Source: Paraphoma chrysanthemicola
Taxonomy: Eukaryota > Ascomycota > Dothideomycetes > Pleosporales > Phaeosphaeriaceae
Assembly: GCA_020744225.1 (NCBI GenBank)
Contig: JAGMWG010000019.1
Location: 620,001 to 684,000, forward strand
Length of the DNA stretch: 64,000 nt
Reading direction: 5' to 3'
Under the pieces are notes generated by a model, which saw only the letters and a list, made by a program, of their open reading frames with translations, was not told the DNA's origin and searched no databases. This document shows, in pieces, positions 32,082-43,181 of this stretch (position 1 is the first letter of the stretch; each line of letters opens with the position of its first letter). A program made the position numbers and the translations under genes.

Positions 32082-34946
32082 TCACTCCTTCCCAAGACAC
32101 TTACTCGCCAACCGACTACTCCGCCGCGACGGCCCCGGCGTCGACGTTCCCTCCAACGCACTCGGTGGATCGTCCTTCCCAAACCCACGCATCTCACTCA
32201 CCGGCTGCTCCAGGAAACTCGCCTGCCTACCCTTCTCGCCCTTCTCCGCCTTGGCCATGACGCGCCTGAACTCCGGACTCCGCGGTGAGTGCATCTTGCT
32301 CATATCGTGGACATGAGCATGTGCCTGCGACAAAGTGCTCGATTTCCGCCGCTGCAGGTATTTGAGCATGAACTCGTCGAATTCACCGGGTGCGAGCGGG
32401 GCATCGGTCCCGTCGCCGTTGGTGTCGTGCGTCAGGTCGTCGAGATCGAATGTATAATCCTTGGGAAAGAGGGCGGACAAGCTAGCTTTGCGGGCTTCGG
32501 CTTGTGCGGCGACGTAGCCTTGGCCGAGGTAAGGGTTTTGCGGGGATTGTGGGATTGCAGGTAATTGTTGTGTGTGATTGTGATACTGAGGCGCAGGAAG
32601 GACGGAGGTGTTTGCGTTGGAGTCGTCGATGTCAACGGTGTAATTGGGACGTGGACGCTTGCGGGGCGAGGAACGTGTACGTTGTGATTGTTCCGATGAA
32701 GAAGACGGCGGATAAGGATGTGTTGGATACACGCCTAGTTCCTCGGTATCAGATTCATCCGAGCTGAGATTGGGCTCGGAGTGTGAATCGTCGTCGCAAA
32801 CAGTGCGTTTACGCTTATTGACTGCCCTACCCTTCCCCTTCTTCCGTGACGTACCCGCCGTATCCTCTGCCTCAATTTGCTCCTTGAGCGCACGGTAGCG
32901 TGCGATGCGCTGATTGATGACCGGATCGTATTCATCGTAAAAGGCTTCGAAGTTGAATGTCGTGGCCGTAGCGCGCTTGGACTTGAGTGCCTTTTTGTAG
33001 ACTTTGCTAGCCTTGATTTTTTTCTGCGTCATGGCAATTTCCATGTCGCCTTTGTTGATCATCAAGACGTTGGGCGTGAGTTTGCGCTCCACGAATTGGC
33101 GCATTTGGGACCGCGTGCGGTTGGCGACGTTGACTTCGTTGAGCGCGTGGACGAGCGTGCGGTCGAACTGTTTGGGCGCAGAGGACGACGTGTGGATAGG
33201 GTACTCCCGGAAGACCTCGTTGTTGCGTAACATTTGCTTCTTACACGCCTTGAGGAAGTACTGAGCCAACTCGAGCTCGGGACGACCAGACATGGTCCAC
33301 TTGGCTTGGCCAGCCTCGCGGGGAAGATCAACGCGTGTGTCGACCTGCACGTCGGCGACTTGACAGATGGCCTCGAAGTCGCAGAACCGCTCGAGACAGT
33401 ACAAGTGCACGAAGCCAGGGCAGTCGAACGGGTCGACGACCTTGTTGCCGTAGGTTTTGAACTTTTCGTCAAAGGCCACGCGGTAGTGCCCGACATCGAT
33501 AGTGCCGCTGTCACCCCAAACTTGCTTGGGACAGTTCTCAAAGAGACATTTGGAGTGACCGGGCGAGCCGTAGCGACGAGCCATGTCCGCGGGCGAGACC
33601 TGAATCCAAAGACGCAGATGATCAGACGGGTACTGGGTGATGTACTCGAAGATCTGGCGAGCTGGCATTTTCTTCTTCTTGAACTCATCGAGGCCACCGT
33701 GATTGGAATACTCAAACTCGTACTTACGCGAGTTCCAATTACCATGGGGGAGAGGCTTGGACTTGTACTTGCGTAGCTCATTGGCCTCACCGTTGATGCG
33801 CGCTGTGCGCGTGGTTTCACCCTTGGTGTTGTTGTTGATACGAATCCAGGGCTTTTCCTCACACTTTTGTGGTCGTTGGCCTATACGTGCAACGGCGAGC
33901 TGTTTTGGCTTACCAAGGGATGAGCTGCTTGAGAAGCCTGAGTCGCGGGACACGCGACGAGACTGCTCAGACTTGCGAGCACGAGCGGGTTTGTCGACCT
34001 TGTAGTCATCAGACTCGTCCTCCGATTCGTCCTTGGGTGACTGGACAACACGCTGACGCTTGGGCAGAGGCACATCATCCTCAGAGTCGGAGTCGGAGTG
34101 CGGTTGGACTCGCTTCTTCGACTTTTGTGGGCTAGATATCGGCTGGATTGGCTGCTGTGTTGGCTGCATGAGTTGCTGCCCAATAGGAGTGAAACCAGTG
34201 TGTACATAGCCCTGTGGATAAAAGTATGGCAGTGGTTGCGGCTGGTACATGATGGTTGGATCAGGGTACACCGGGTACGGCTGATACTGCATTGGCTGAG
34301 TGGGCATGGAGTCCTTGAAACCAGGAATCGCTGTGAGGCCAGGGGTGGCCAACATGTTCGGATCAAGAGCGCTAGCGCCCATGGGCTGTTGCTCGAGAAG
34401 GGCGGGGTCAATGACGCCTGTGTTGTCGAAGGACGGAACCAATGGAACCTGATACTGCTGCTGCTGTGAGCCGGAGGCCTGAGGAACTTGGCCTGCAAGG
34501 CCGTCCTCATGCGCAATCTGCAGGGGAGCCTGCAGGAATTCATCATACTGGAGGAAACCGTTAGAATCAAAAATGTCCAAGAACGCAGTCGAGACACCTA
34601 CAGCATCATCCCCAAAGTTGAAGAGGTCTCCGTACGATTGATCAACAGGATCCTCAAGACCCCACTGGCTCCAATCGATGTCGCCCATGGGAAGGGCTAC
34701 ACCAGATTGACCATCCTGACCGAGAACACCACCCGACAGTCGCGAACCTGCGCGACTAGATCGGCGAAGGCCAGCCATGCTGTTTGCTCGTGAGCGGGCC
34801 ATCAAAGCTTGCTTGATGGTTTGATTTGAGCTTCGACGGGAAGCGCTTTGCATGGGCTGTGGGTGCTCTGGATTCGAGGATCTATCGATGTCGACCTTTA
34901 TGTCAGGAGCCGATGCCGACTTCCTGTGCGGTGCCATTGGGGACAT
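32082..34946 (-). CDS. Large probable nuclear protein, unrecognised, Cys/His core
   Basis: A single exon of 954 residues that I do not recognise. The start is the ATG in an AAAATG context at 34946. The frame stays open 51 codons further, but that part looks non-coding. Residues 1-270 are Ser-, Gln- and Pro-rich with an acidic/aromatic stretch (IDWSQWGLEDP, FDDAVG-like), as in activation domains. Residues 275-335 alternate basic clusters (KSKKRV, PKRQR) and acidic serine runs, resembling nuclear localisation signals. A compact folded core spans about 365-700. It has Cys467 and Cys472 (CLFENC), then DVGHYRVAFDE, DPFDCPGFVHLYCLERFCDF and EAIC, so Cys/His spacing suitable for zinc. The remainder is Lys-rich then acidic/Ser-rich. 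I infer a chromatin or transcription protein, with modest confidence. Confidence 0.8.
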   Translation of the reverse strand: MSPMAPHRKSASAPDIKVDIDRSSNPEHPQPMQSASRRSSNQTIKQALMARSRANSMAGLRRSSRAGSRLSGGVLGQDGQSGVALPMGDIDWSQWGLEDPVDQSYGDLFNFGDDAVGVSTAFLDIFDSNGFLQYDEFLQAPLQIAHEDGLAGQVPQASGSQQQQYQVPLVPSFDNTGVIDPALLEQQPMGASALDPNMLATPGLTAIPGFKDSMPTQPMQYQPYPVYPDPTIMYQPQPLPYFYPQGYVHTGFTPIGQQLMQPTQQPIQPISSPQKSKKRVQPHSDSDSEDDVPLPKRQRVVQSPKDESEDESDDYKVDKPARARKSEQSRRVSRDSGFSSSSSLGKPKQLAVARIGQRPQKCEEKPWIRINNNTKGETTRTARINGEANELRKYKSKPLPHGNWNSRKYEFEYSNHGGLDEFKKKKMPARQIFEYITQYPSDHLRLWIQVSPADMARRYGSPGHSKCLFENCPKQVWGDSGTIDVGHYRVAFDEKFKTYGNKVVDPFDCPGFVHLYCLERFCDFEAICQVADVQVDTRVDLPREAGQAKWTMSGRPELELAQYFLKACKKQMLRNNEVFREYPIHTSSSAPKQFDRTLVHALNEVNVANRTRSQMRQFVERKLTPNVLMINKGDMEIAMTQKKIKASKVYKKALKSKRATATTFNFEAFYDEYDPVINQRIARYRALKEQIEAEDTAGTSRKKGKGRAVNKRKRTVCDDDSHSEPNLSSDESDTEELGVYPTHPYPPSSSSEQSQRTRSSPRKRPRPNYTVDIDDSNANTSVLPAPQYHNHTQQLPAIPQSPQNPYLGQGYVAAQAEARKASLSALFPKDYTFDLDDLTHDTNGDGTDAPLAPGEFDEFMLKYLQRRKSSTLSQAHAHVHDMSKMHSPRSPEFRRVMAKAEKGEKGRQASFLEQPVSEMRGFGKDDPPSALEGTSTPGPSRRSSRLASKCLGKE

Positions 34947-36845
34947 TTTCAAAAATTTTCTTATAGTTTGGTGGATTGCATAGTGTAGTGTGCATCGCAT
35001 GTATATGAGAGCGTACAACGCTCTTTGAGTTGATACAGTGGAGGCACAAGAATAGACCAGACAAAGAAATGGTGGGCAATGTGTATGAAGATGTGCCATT
35101 GTAGTAGAATATCAAAGACGACATGAAAGAACAGTGCACTACTAAACTGACTACAGCCATTGTCAAGATCTTTGTCCACGAATCTCGAGGCTCGACTACA
35201 GCAGTGGAAGGCACCTGGAGAGTGCCACACGTGAGATTGTGCCACTTATGCGCGCAACGCGAGCAGACACCTAGGGTGAACATTGAGAAGATGGTCAAGT
35301 ACAATCTGCCAAAGTATTAGCCGGAGTAAATTCAATACTTCGAGTGGTATTCAGTGGCTTCAAGAGGTTACGATCAGGAATAGGTACAACGACATCCACA
35401 TGGTGTTTGAATGTTCAGAACAGGTCTGTGAATTTGTTTTTTCTCATCAGGAAAGAGGGAGGGGTGTGATGGGATTGGACTTACAAGATGGCTAGTCTGC
35501 TGAAGCTGACGGCGATGTATTAGTGAGTTACTGTGCTATTTTCACCAAACCAAAAGAGTATCCATCAAATGCAGATATCATGACGGAGACTGTGGTCTTG
35601 CAGTTTGACGTTTGCACGAATATATGAGCATGGTCACAGTTCGAGGGCGTCGTGATATGAGGCGATTCGGTACAAAGGAATCGAGGCGACGTCGTCCAGC
35701 TTGTTGTTGTTCATTGTTTGAGGTGATGTGCTCGAGAACCCAAGACTCGACGAATACTTTGAAAGAAATTATTTGCCAAGCCGCTAGGTGGCGGGAATAA
35801 CATTTCTCCGGAGTGTTCATGCAGTCTCCACAACCCCATCGATCTGAACAGGGACGCGCGATGGGAATCTAAGAATGCCTTAGCACGGTCCCCGCCTGAC
35901 AGCCTAAGACTCCTGTCACTGTCGTTTTTCCAGGTGTCGACCGCATCCCCTAATTAGCGCGTTCTGTGATGCACCTGGCTTTTGGTGAAACACGCTGCGG
36001 CAGTGGCTTGGAGGAATGGCGAAACATGATCGCCCTCGCAATTGCAGTCGCAGCGACTTTGAGTGTGTCGACCGCTGACCCATTTCCGGCCGGATCAAGT
36101 CCAATTCAACCATCTACCGGCGCTTGAATCCGTCCTAACGGCTCGAGTCCATCCTCTCGTGGCACACGATCTCCTAGGGATTGTGAAGCACCCATCACCA
36201 GGGGTGACATCCTGCTCTGTTTCAATGCTGACACTCCCCTCAAAGCTCAGCCATTTTGCTGTAGAGAGTAGATAAGACCGTGGAATAATTCCAACAATCA
36301 CAGCAACCCAAGAAGAGTAGTCTACTCAACGTGATCTAGATTCGGGCCTCCCAATATACATTGGCTGGATGCCTGCTGCAGACCCTGGGATCCACAAGTT
36401 CAAAGGTCCCGCGGATCGACAGCTATATGCCACACGGTATGTTCGTCCCGTCCGAGGCAGATCCCCTAACGTTTCGTTTGAGCCACCGGGATACCCCTAG
36501 CTCGTCACGTTCTAAAACTTTCCACAAACACGAGTCCGACCCGCAACCCCAGAGACCTGGTCCGGCAGACGCTCGAGTGTCAGGGCTACCCTCTGCAATG
36601 CACCTCAAACTCGCCGGGTTACCGGCCGGAGCGAAGGCCAATCGCTCTCAGAAGTGGCGTTATTATGAGCACGATAGGGTTCCACCTTACTCGCTCTGTG
36701 TGTGGTGAGCGGTGCCGGGTCTGGGTACGCCGAGCCACTGTTGCTCAAAAGCAATGCGTTCTTAACCCCAACAAAGCCTCTTCTGACATCGTGACTGACT
36801 GCACACTTTGGCCTCCGCTGTACGTGGTTGGTCTTTCGAAGGAAG
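34947..36845. other. Divergent intergenic region
   Basis: 1.9 kb between the starts of the 954-residue protein gene (minus) and the rhodopsin-domain gene (plus). Short frames only. The first 150 bases next to the 954-residue gene are A/T-rich and probably leader. Confidence 0.5.
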
Positions 36846-38043
36846 ATGGCAAGTACAGACCTGCGCGAACTGTTTCTGCTTGGCCGCACTCTCTGGATTC
36901 TGCTCTTGACGCTCCTCGTTCTGGCGTATGTCACTGTATCTTTGCGGTTATGGGTGCGATACCGCATCACCAAGAGCGCAGGATACGATGACATGGCAAT
37001 GGTGGCAACATTGGTACGCTTCGCAACACTTCCCTTCTTTGGCTACAACTGATCTTGGTAGATACTCTTCACCTTTTACTGTGCCTTCATTATTGTCATC
37101 ACGCTGCGTGGTGCTGATAGGAAGCTGTTCAACCCCGAAGATTTACGTGTAACATTAGTAGTACGTCTCAGTGACCCATCCTCGATGGCTCATACTCACA
37201 CTAGAACAGTACGTGCAGCTGAGCGAGGTCTTCTACATTCTCACAACCACGGTCCTGAAGATATCCCTGGGACTCTTCTTCCTCCGCGTCCTCACCAAGC
37301 GTTGGCAGACACTCCTTTTCCGAATCCTTCTCGGCGTTTCAGCAACATATGGCCTCTTCTACGTCATCAGCACCATATTCGTCTGCGGTGACCCCACCCG
37401 TATTGCTGACACGCTGCTTGGGTCAAAGCAGTGTCTACCCAGAGCTTTCATCTTGAGCACAGGATATTTATATGGCGCGATCAACGTCGTAGCCGATTGG
37501 ACATTTGTCCTAATTCCCATTTGTATCTTGATTGACAGCGACTTGGATCGCCGTGCCAAAATCTCCGTCAGTATCGTCATGGCTCTGGGCGCAGTAGGAA
37601 GCGTATCCAGCATCATGCGTATGGTACATCTCAAGGGGCTATTATTCAGCAGAACAGGTCTTACTAGTATGTACACAAGCTCTATGATGAAAAGCCTGGG
37701 CTAATTCGTACTAGCTGAGGCCATCAAAGCAACCATCTGGGCGACCGCAGAACCAGGCACCGGTATCATCGCCGCTTCTATCGCCATTCTACGCCCGCTC
37801 ATCCGCAACATCACCACATCAGTACGCTCGCGCGCGTCAACATACAAATCCGGTAGCTCGCGTACTCGGACGACATACGCTTCGTCAGAAGACGATACTA
37901 TAGCTCTCACTTCCCGCGGCGGGAAGAGCAGTACGCACAGCGCGGTCACCGATGACCCATGGAGTCCAACAGTAACTTTCGGCAAGGCGAGCACACAGAG
38001 GTTCGTCAGTATACAGGGCAGGCCTGTGGGTTCGGTGGTATAG
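36846..38043 (+). CDS. Rhodopsin-domain integral membrane protein
   Basis: Four exons (36846-37013, 37062-37160, 37210-37666, 37715-38043) encode 350 residues. Seven hydrophobic helices are visible, the first at about 8-30 (LGRTLWILLLTLLVLAYVTV), followed by RLWVRYRITKSAGYDDMAMVA. This opening, with the YDD motif after helix one, the later VFYILTTTVLKISLGLFFLRV and the loop Cys residues (FVCGDP, KQCLP), is typical of the fungal rhodopsin-domain family related to Pth11-like receptors. The C-terminal 75 residues are Ser/Thr/Arg-rich, a likely cytosolic tail. No Cys-rich CFEM domain precedes it, so it is not a full Pth11. Ligand and pathway are unknown. The introns are 48, 49 and 48 bases. Confidence 0.9.
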
Positions 38044-40833
38044 ATGGTCTGATCTTATGTGTAACATGCGGCGTTTGGCGTTTCAAAAAATACCCTCGTT
38101 TGGTGCTGATACAGGTGTACAAATCAGCTTCAGTGCTGGAGTTCTCGGCGTAGTCCTGGCGACTACCTTGGACGAGAATACAATGTAAGATATACGCTTG
38201 ATAAGTGCGGGAAGTTCGGTTTTGTATGATGGACAGGATATGACATGATCCTCATTTAGATGGTTTAATGATGTTCTTTGTATAAGCGACACAGCACTGT
38301 ACACAATATTCACATATATAATCTTCTATTGTTCAAGTCCGCTTATGGGTGACTCGACATATCTCGCCCTACGCAGGAAAGTCCGAAAAAGTAGTCGTAT
38401 CAATCCGACTTACGCGATGCTTGCAAAACTCTCGGATACGCGGCATTAGATTGCCGATGGACAATTCGGTACCTGAAACGGTAATCGATCCATGCCTCTG
38501 CCCAGTACTCGGAGGTATCTTCGGCCATAAGCATATCTCAGGCAACATGCCTGCGCGGCCTAAGGCAGCAACTCACGACAATGGCCACCGAGTAGTTTCC
38601 GTCACAAGACAGGAAGTCGTCTACACAATAAAAAACTACCTCATTAACAACGTGTCTTACTAGCAACCACAACTTAGTACAATAAAGACTGAAGAAAAGA
38701 CACGATTATTCATCATGTTCGAATAAAAGCCAATGAAGAAAGGACTGCGAGCTTTAACACCCAGGATCATATTCAGTCGCAGAAGTAAAAATTGACTTTC
38801 GATGAGACTTAAAAGTAACTTTCTTTCGTCCGACGCATCTAGAACGAGGCATAAAAACCCTCGAGGCGAAGAAGCGAGATCTATCCATCTGATCCTGTGC
38901 GCCACACGGCAAACAAGCCTGGACAGACCCCGACGGAAAGTCCGAGTATAGGCCGACAAGAAAAAGAACTTTTGGTAGGAATATATTGAACTGACTAAGA
39001 TTATATACATGGTCTTGTAAGATGGAAGTGCTCCAGTTCTAAAGAGAACATATTCAGACTTTTTTGTTTGACCTGCTGCAGAGCACTCCCTGTTCTCCTG
39101 AACTTCAAAAATTAACTTTGCTGTAGCTACAATTACTCCAACTAGCAAAGTCCTCGCTGCCGTATCGACCGTATCAGATCATCATGCGATCTTCACCAGG
39201 ATGCTTTGATATTCCCATGACCATGTCCTGCCATCGCGTCGTTCTTTCCAGCATCGTGCAACTATCCCTCATAGTACAACAGCGCATATGCACCGAATCG
39301 CGGACCCTGTAACGCGACTCGTGTCGCAGTGAACTCAACACTTCTGTTACTCAAGATAAAGCCAACCTCTCGAGTTGCGATGATGCCGACAGGCATGACT
39401 ATGAATGGTCGGCCAAGGTTTTGACCCGTGCATAATTTCTCGGGACCTTGGCATCGCTTTGGGCAGTCGGTAATGTCTTTGTTGGGTAATCTTCTTCGGT
39501 GAAATTTACGTGAAAGGCGGCATGCAGATGGAGTGGGTGAAGAGTGGCTGATCTCAATGACTAGGGGTTGTTGACTCTATGAGGTTCTTCAGTAGAGATG
39601 ACTGAGTGTTTCTGGTCACTGTCAGGATCAGATCTGATGACGGGCTAGGTAGAACGTTGAAGATGGGATGGGTAGAGCATACCGTGTGAAGATGGCGAAG
39701 TGTTGAGCAAGGAACACGGATCCGCGTAGTACAAGCCGTGCTTCCCCGCCTGCCAGGGAATCCTTAATGGCGATGATTACCAGGCCATGAATGGGGCCAG
39801 GGAGTCGTGGTGTGAATTGGGCATCAAACGCAGCTTGTGCGCCTCCCGAATATAACATTCAGCGTCGGTCGCGTTGGCGTAGTAGTGACTGAAGATCCTT
39901 GGCGACTATGCTCGAAGTGAAGACTATTGGTCTTGAGACATACAATGAGCGGCGCCTTTTCGAACGATCCAGTAGGCCACCCGTTATGGCGATGAACGTA
40001 TTTCCAATGGCGCAGCTCATTGTGAAAAGGGAAATGATTGGACGTGTCGGCGAAGCGAATGAAGAAGATAGACAGATTAATTGACGGAAATCAACATTAC
40101 ACAAAGAGAGGTACATCGAGTTCTGATAATGCTCAGCTCTCTCACTTGTTGAGTTAGTCGGCGGTGTGTGCGTTGGTGTTTACAAGAGGCGGTCTAGGTA
40201 AGAGTGGGACGATATCCTCTCTATTGGCCAGCAGAGCACGTTCGAAGGAAGCAATAGAGATATAGATAGTACGTGAAACATGCTTATCTGCCACCTCACG
40301 ATGTCGCGCGATGTTTGCCCCAAGCATTGCATTGCTCAAGCAAAGTATTGACTGCTCGGTGAAGTCGATGACCCGGATCCGGTCTGTAAGCGAAAGAATA
40401 GGGAATTGACCACAACGGCAGAAAGGAATGAGCAGTATCGGACCAGCAAGCACACGCCTTCGTTCTGTCCTATACTCACCGCAAATCAGGCGGCCACAAA
40501 CGATATTGGGATGTGCTGTCAATGTTGGTGACCCACAATTGAGGCTGGGAAGCCCGAACATGGAGTTTCATAATCCCATCGCCCACCTCGACGCCCATGC
40601 CTTCTTGAAGGTCAAAGTTGCTTCAGTCAATTTTTGTCTTGATGTTGGAGGACTGCTTGTGGGTTGTGGGAAGACTGCCAGGAATGACGTGGCATGGGCC
40701 ACTATCCGGTGAATGGGGCTGTTCCTGAACGCCATGAGGCTTGGAAATGGTTATCCCCAAACCAACACGCCAACCAACCATGACATAGCTCCCCGGCCTA
40801 CACCACCATGCCTCCTTCGCCGCCCGGGAGATC
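38044..40833. other. Gene-poor stretch with possible gene remnant
   Basis: 2.8 kb without a gene I can support. It is A/T-rich around 38.1-39.2 kb. On the minus strand between 40020 and 39262 several protein-like segments lie in different frames or are split by single stops (listed separately as a possible remnant). The rest is the promoter of the PP2C gene. Confidence 0.5.
39262..40020 (-). pseudogene. Possible broken or unspliced small gene
   Basis: Reading down the minus strand, an ATG frame begins at 40020 and meets a TGA at 39861-39859. The same frame then stays open to 39628, ending in a stretch that reads like folded protein (GLVIIAIKDSLAGGEARLVL). A separate frame is open for 104 codons from 39576 to a TAG at 39264-39262, with four Cys and a plausible C-terminus (GPRFGAYALLYYEG). 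I could not join these with convincing introns. It may be a decayed gene, a gene with introns I missed, or chance. Confidence 0.25.
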
Positions 40834-42714
40834 ATGTGGAAACCGACCTCCCACCTCTCCCGAGCCACGCGCCGGCGCCCAATTGTGTGCAATGCCTGCG
40901 CGCACGCCTCACGATACCCCCCCGCGCCCGTACCAATAACCCCGTTCGCCCGCCAGCGGCGCTGCTTTCACGAGTACTTCATCACACACATCCCCTCGAC
41001 GTCTTTGCATCCAGACTCGCGCACCCAGCATGGCATGCACCACAAGCTGCCGCGCGACAAGAGCACGCCCGTCGATGCGCAGAAGGCGGGCAGGACCCCG
41101 GCTGCGATGCTGGGCACCTCGCGCGACATGACCGTCGTGCGCATCCCGCTGAAGAGTGCAAAGCACCACTTCGGCGTCTCATTGTCGCGCGGGACTCGGC
41201 CGTACAATGAGGATGCCTTCCAAGCTGGCACCATTGACCTCCCCGCCTTCGCCAAGCGGCGGCCCATGTCCCTCACCCGAAACTCGCGAGGGCAGGTCAA
41301 GAGCGAGGTCACACCGGATGTGGGCGCTACGGGCGACCCGCAGGTCTTCTACTTTGGTGTGTTCGATGGCCACGGGGGCGCCGAGTGCTCGGGCTTCTTG
41401 CGGGAGCAGCTGCACGAATACCTCGAGAAGACGACACAGAAGTTTGAGCTCAAGAGCAGCTTGCGCGGCGACGCTGTGAAGAGGCAGCCGAGCAGTCTGG
41501 GAGAGAGGGACGAGACGCCAGTGAAAGATCGCCTACGACAAGATAAGGAGAGTCTGGAGGCCATTGAGACACACACGCCGCCTGGCACTACGCCTATGAA
41601 GCCGCCGTCGGCGGGCAGTGAGGGAGGCATGCCTACGCCAGGCTCCAAGAGCACCCAGGACCCTGTCCCGAGTGCGCCGGCAATCAAGCAATCGGATAGC
41701 ATACGCAAGGCGGAGGACCTGGAGCGCAGTCTGGTCAAGGACTGGAAGGAGCTGGTGGGAGGCTACTTCCGCCGCTTCAAGCCCGAGTTCTTCTCCATGA
41801 CTGCTGGCGGGCGAGGCCATCCAGCTGAGAAGGACGTCATTTCCAAGCGCCACACGGGGAATCCATCAATACCGGACGATGTCAAAGAGGGCATTGGGAT
41901 CGAGACGGTTCTCGAGTATGCGTTCCTCAAAGCAGACTACGACTTCGTCGCAGCACAAGTCGGCAAGAAGGAAGAAGACCCCGTCCGTGCAGACAAAGCC
42001 CTCAACGCCGATGACATCCTAGGACACCCCTCGCGTACCATCAAACCCATTGGCGGCACGAACCGCTTCAAGGGCGGGAGCACGTGTAGTATCGCACTCA
42101 TCTCCACGCCAACACCAAGTCCGTTCTGGCATCCCTCATCACCGTCGTCACTCATCACGGCCCATGTCGGCGACACCCGCATCCTCCTATGTAACACAGC
42201 AACTGGTCTTGCGCACCCACTTACATCGAACCACCACCCATCACTTCCTGAAGAGGCTACACGGCTGCGTCGTTTTGCCGCCGCTTTTGTCACCGACTCG
42301 TTTGGCGAAGAACGCATCTCCGGCCTCGCCAACTCTCGTGCGTTCGGAGACATGGCTTCAAAGCGCGTTGGTGTATCCGCTGAACCTGAGATCCGTCGCA
42401 TCGAACTCTCGCCCGCTGAGTACTCGTTCCTGATTCTCTGCTCCGATGGCGTGTCAGGGCACTTGTCAGACCAGGAAATTGTCGATATTGTCAAAGAAGC
42501 CAAGACACCCGAGCAGGCGGCGAGAGACGTGGTTACGTTTGCTGTCGAGACATCCACAGGGAGCGAAGGTGCGGATAACGCTACAGGGCTTGTGGTAAGA
42601 CTGGGTGGATGGGAGAGAAGAGGAGAAGGCGGACTGGGCAGTCTGGGGACAAAGGAGATGCGGGACTGGAGGAAGCAGGAGGCTGAGAATCCTCGTGCGA
42701 TGGGGCGGATGTGA
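40834..42714 (+). CDS. PP2C-type protein phosphatase, probably mitochondrial
   Basis: A single exon of 626 residues. The first 60 residues are rich in Arg, Ser, Ala and His with almost no acidic residues, fitting a mitochondrial targeting sequence. The PP2C domain follows with its metal-binding motifs intact: RPYNEDAF at about 122-129, VFDGHGGAE at about 176-184, HVGDTRILL, GLANSRAFGD, CSDGVSGHLSD and ADNATG. It should therefore be an active Mg/Mn-dependent Ser/Thr phosphatase. Two long low-complexity inserts interrupt the fold, the largest between the DGHGG helix and VKDWKELVGGYF (roughly residues 200-290, Pro/Ser/Lys-rich). Targeting sequence plus inserts resemble yeast Ptc6/Aup1, a mitochondrial phosphatase linked to mitophagy. 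I regard that as likely but not proved. Confidence 0.9.
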   Translation: MWKPTSHLSRATRRRPIVCNACAHASRYPPAPVPITPFARQRRCFHEYFITHIPSTSLHPDSRTQHGMHHKLPRDKSTPVDAQKAGRTPAAMLGTSRDMTVVRIPLKSAKHHFGVSLSRGTRPYNEDAFQAGTIDLPAFAKRRPMSLTRNSRGQVKSEVTPDVGATGDPQVFYFGVFDGHGGAECSGFLREQLHEYLEKTTQKFELKSSLRGDAVKRQPSSLGERDETPVKDRLRQDKESLEAIETHTPPGTTPMKPPSAGSEGGMPTPGSKSTQDPVPSAPAIKQSDSIRKAEDLERSLVKDWKELVGGYFRRFKPEFFSMTAGGRGHPAEKDVISKRHTGNPSIPDDVKEGIGIETVLEYAFLKADYDFVAAQVGKKEEDPVRADKALNADDILGHPSRTIKPIGGTNRFKGGSTCSIALISTPTPSPFWHPSSPSSLITAHVGDTRILLCNTATGLAHPLTSNHHPSLPEEATRLRRFAAAFVTDSFGEERISGLANSRAFGDMASKRVGVSAEPEIRRIELSPAEYSFLILCSDGVSGHLSDQEIVDIVKEAKTPEQAARDVVTFAVETSTGSEGADNATGLVVRLGGWERRGEGGLGSLGTKEMRDWRKQEAENPRAMGRM

Positions 42715-43181
42715 AGTTGCATGCTCGGCTCGAGATATATAGGGCAAACTTTGCATAGCGTATTGTTCTTGATGAGTGAACGATGAGGACATGACACATC
42801 TGTACATATTTTCTCATATACTTCCAAGACATGCCAGACCTTATCAGAATTCAGCCTGGCTCAAATACTGCAGCTTTCCACCTCTCATGGGACGACATCG
42901 ATGCCAGGCCCATTGCTCAACTTCAGCGTAGCGCGCATGTATTCAAATGCTACTACAGTAGTAAGGACAGCCTGAACGTGACAGTCTAATGTCCCTCTCC
43001 CTCAGTATATAGTAGAGGTTTTTCTGGACACTTGAACATATGCGAAGGCCTTGCAGAGTGTCCCATCGAAGGTGTTGACGTGCAGTACCAAAGTCTTCTC
43101 GTAGTTGTACACAATGTCCAAACTCACTTCGTTTTCAAATCCCTCGCTCTCTCATACCACGCGCCTCCACCTCCTCCCCCA
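42715..43181. other. Convergent 3' flanks
   Basis: Short region between the stops of the phosphatase (plus) and permease (minus) genes. No gene seen. Confidence 0.5.

Noticed and set aside
38660..39148. 162-codon minus-strand hydrophobic frame
   Set aside because: TTG start, A/T-rich DNA that naturally codes for Leu/Ile/Phe/Ser, no family likeness.
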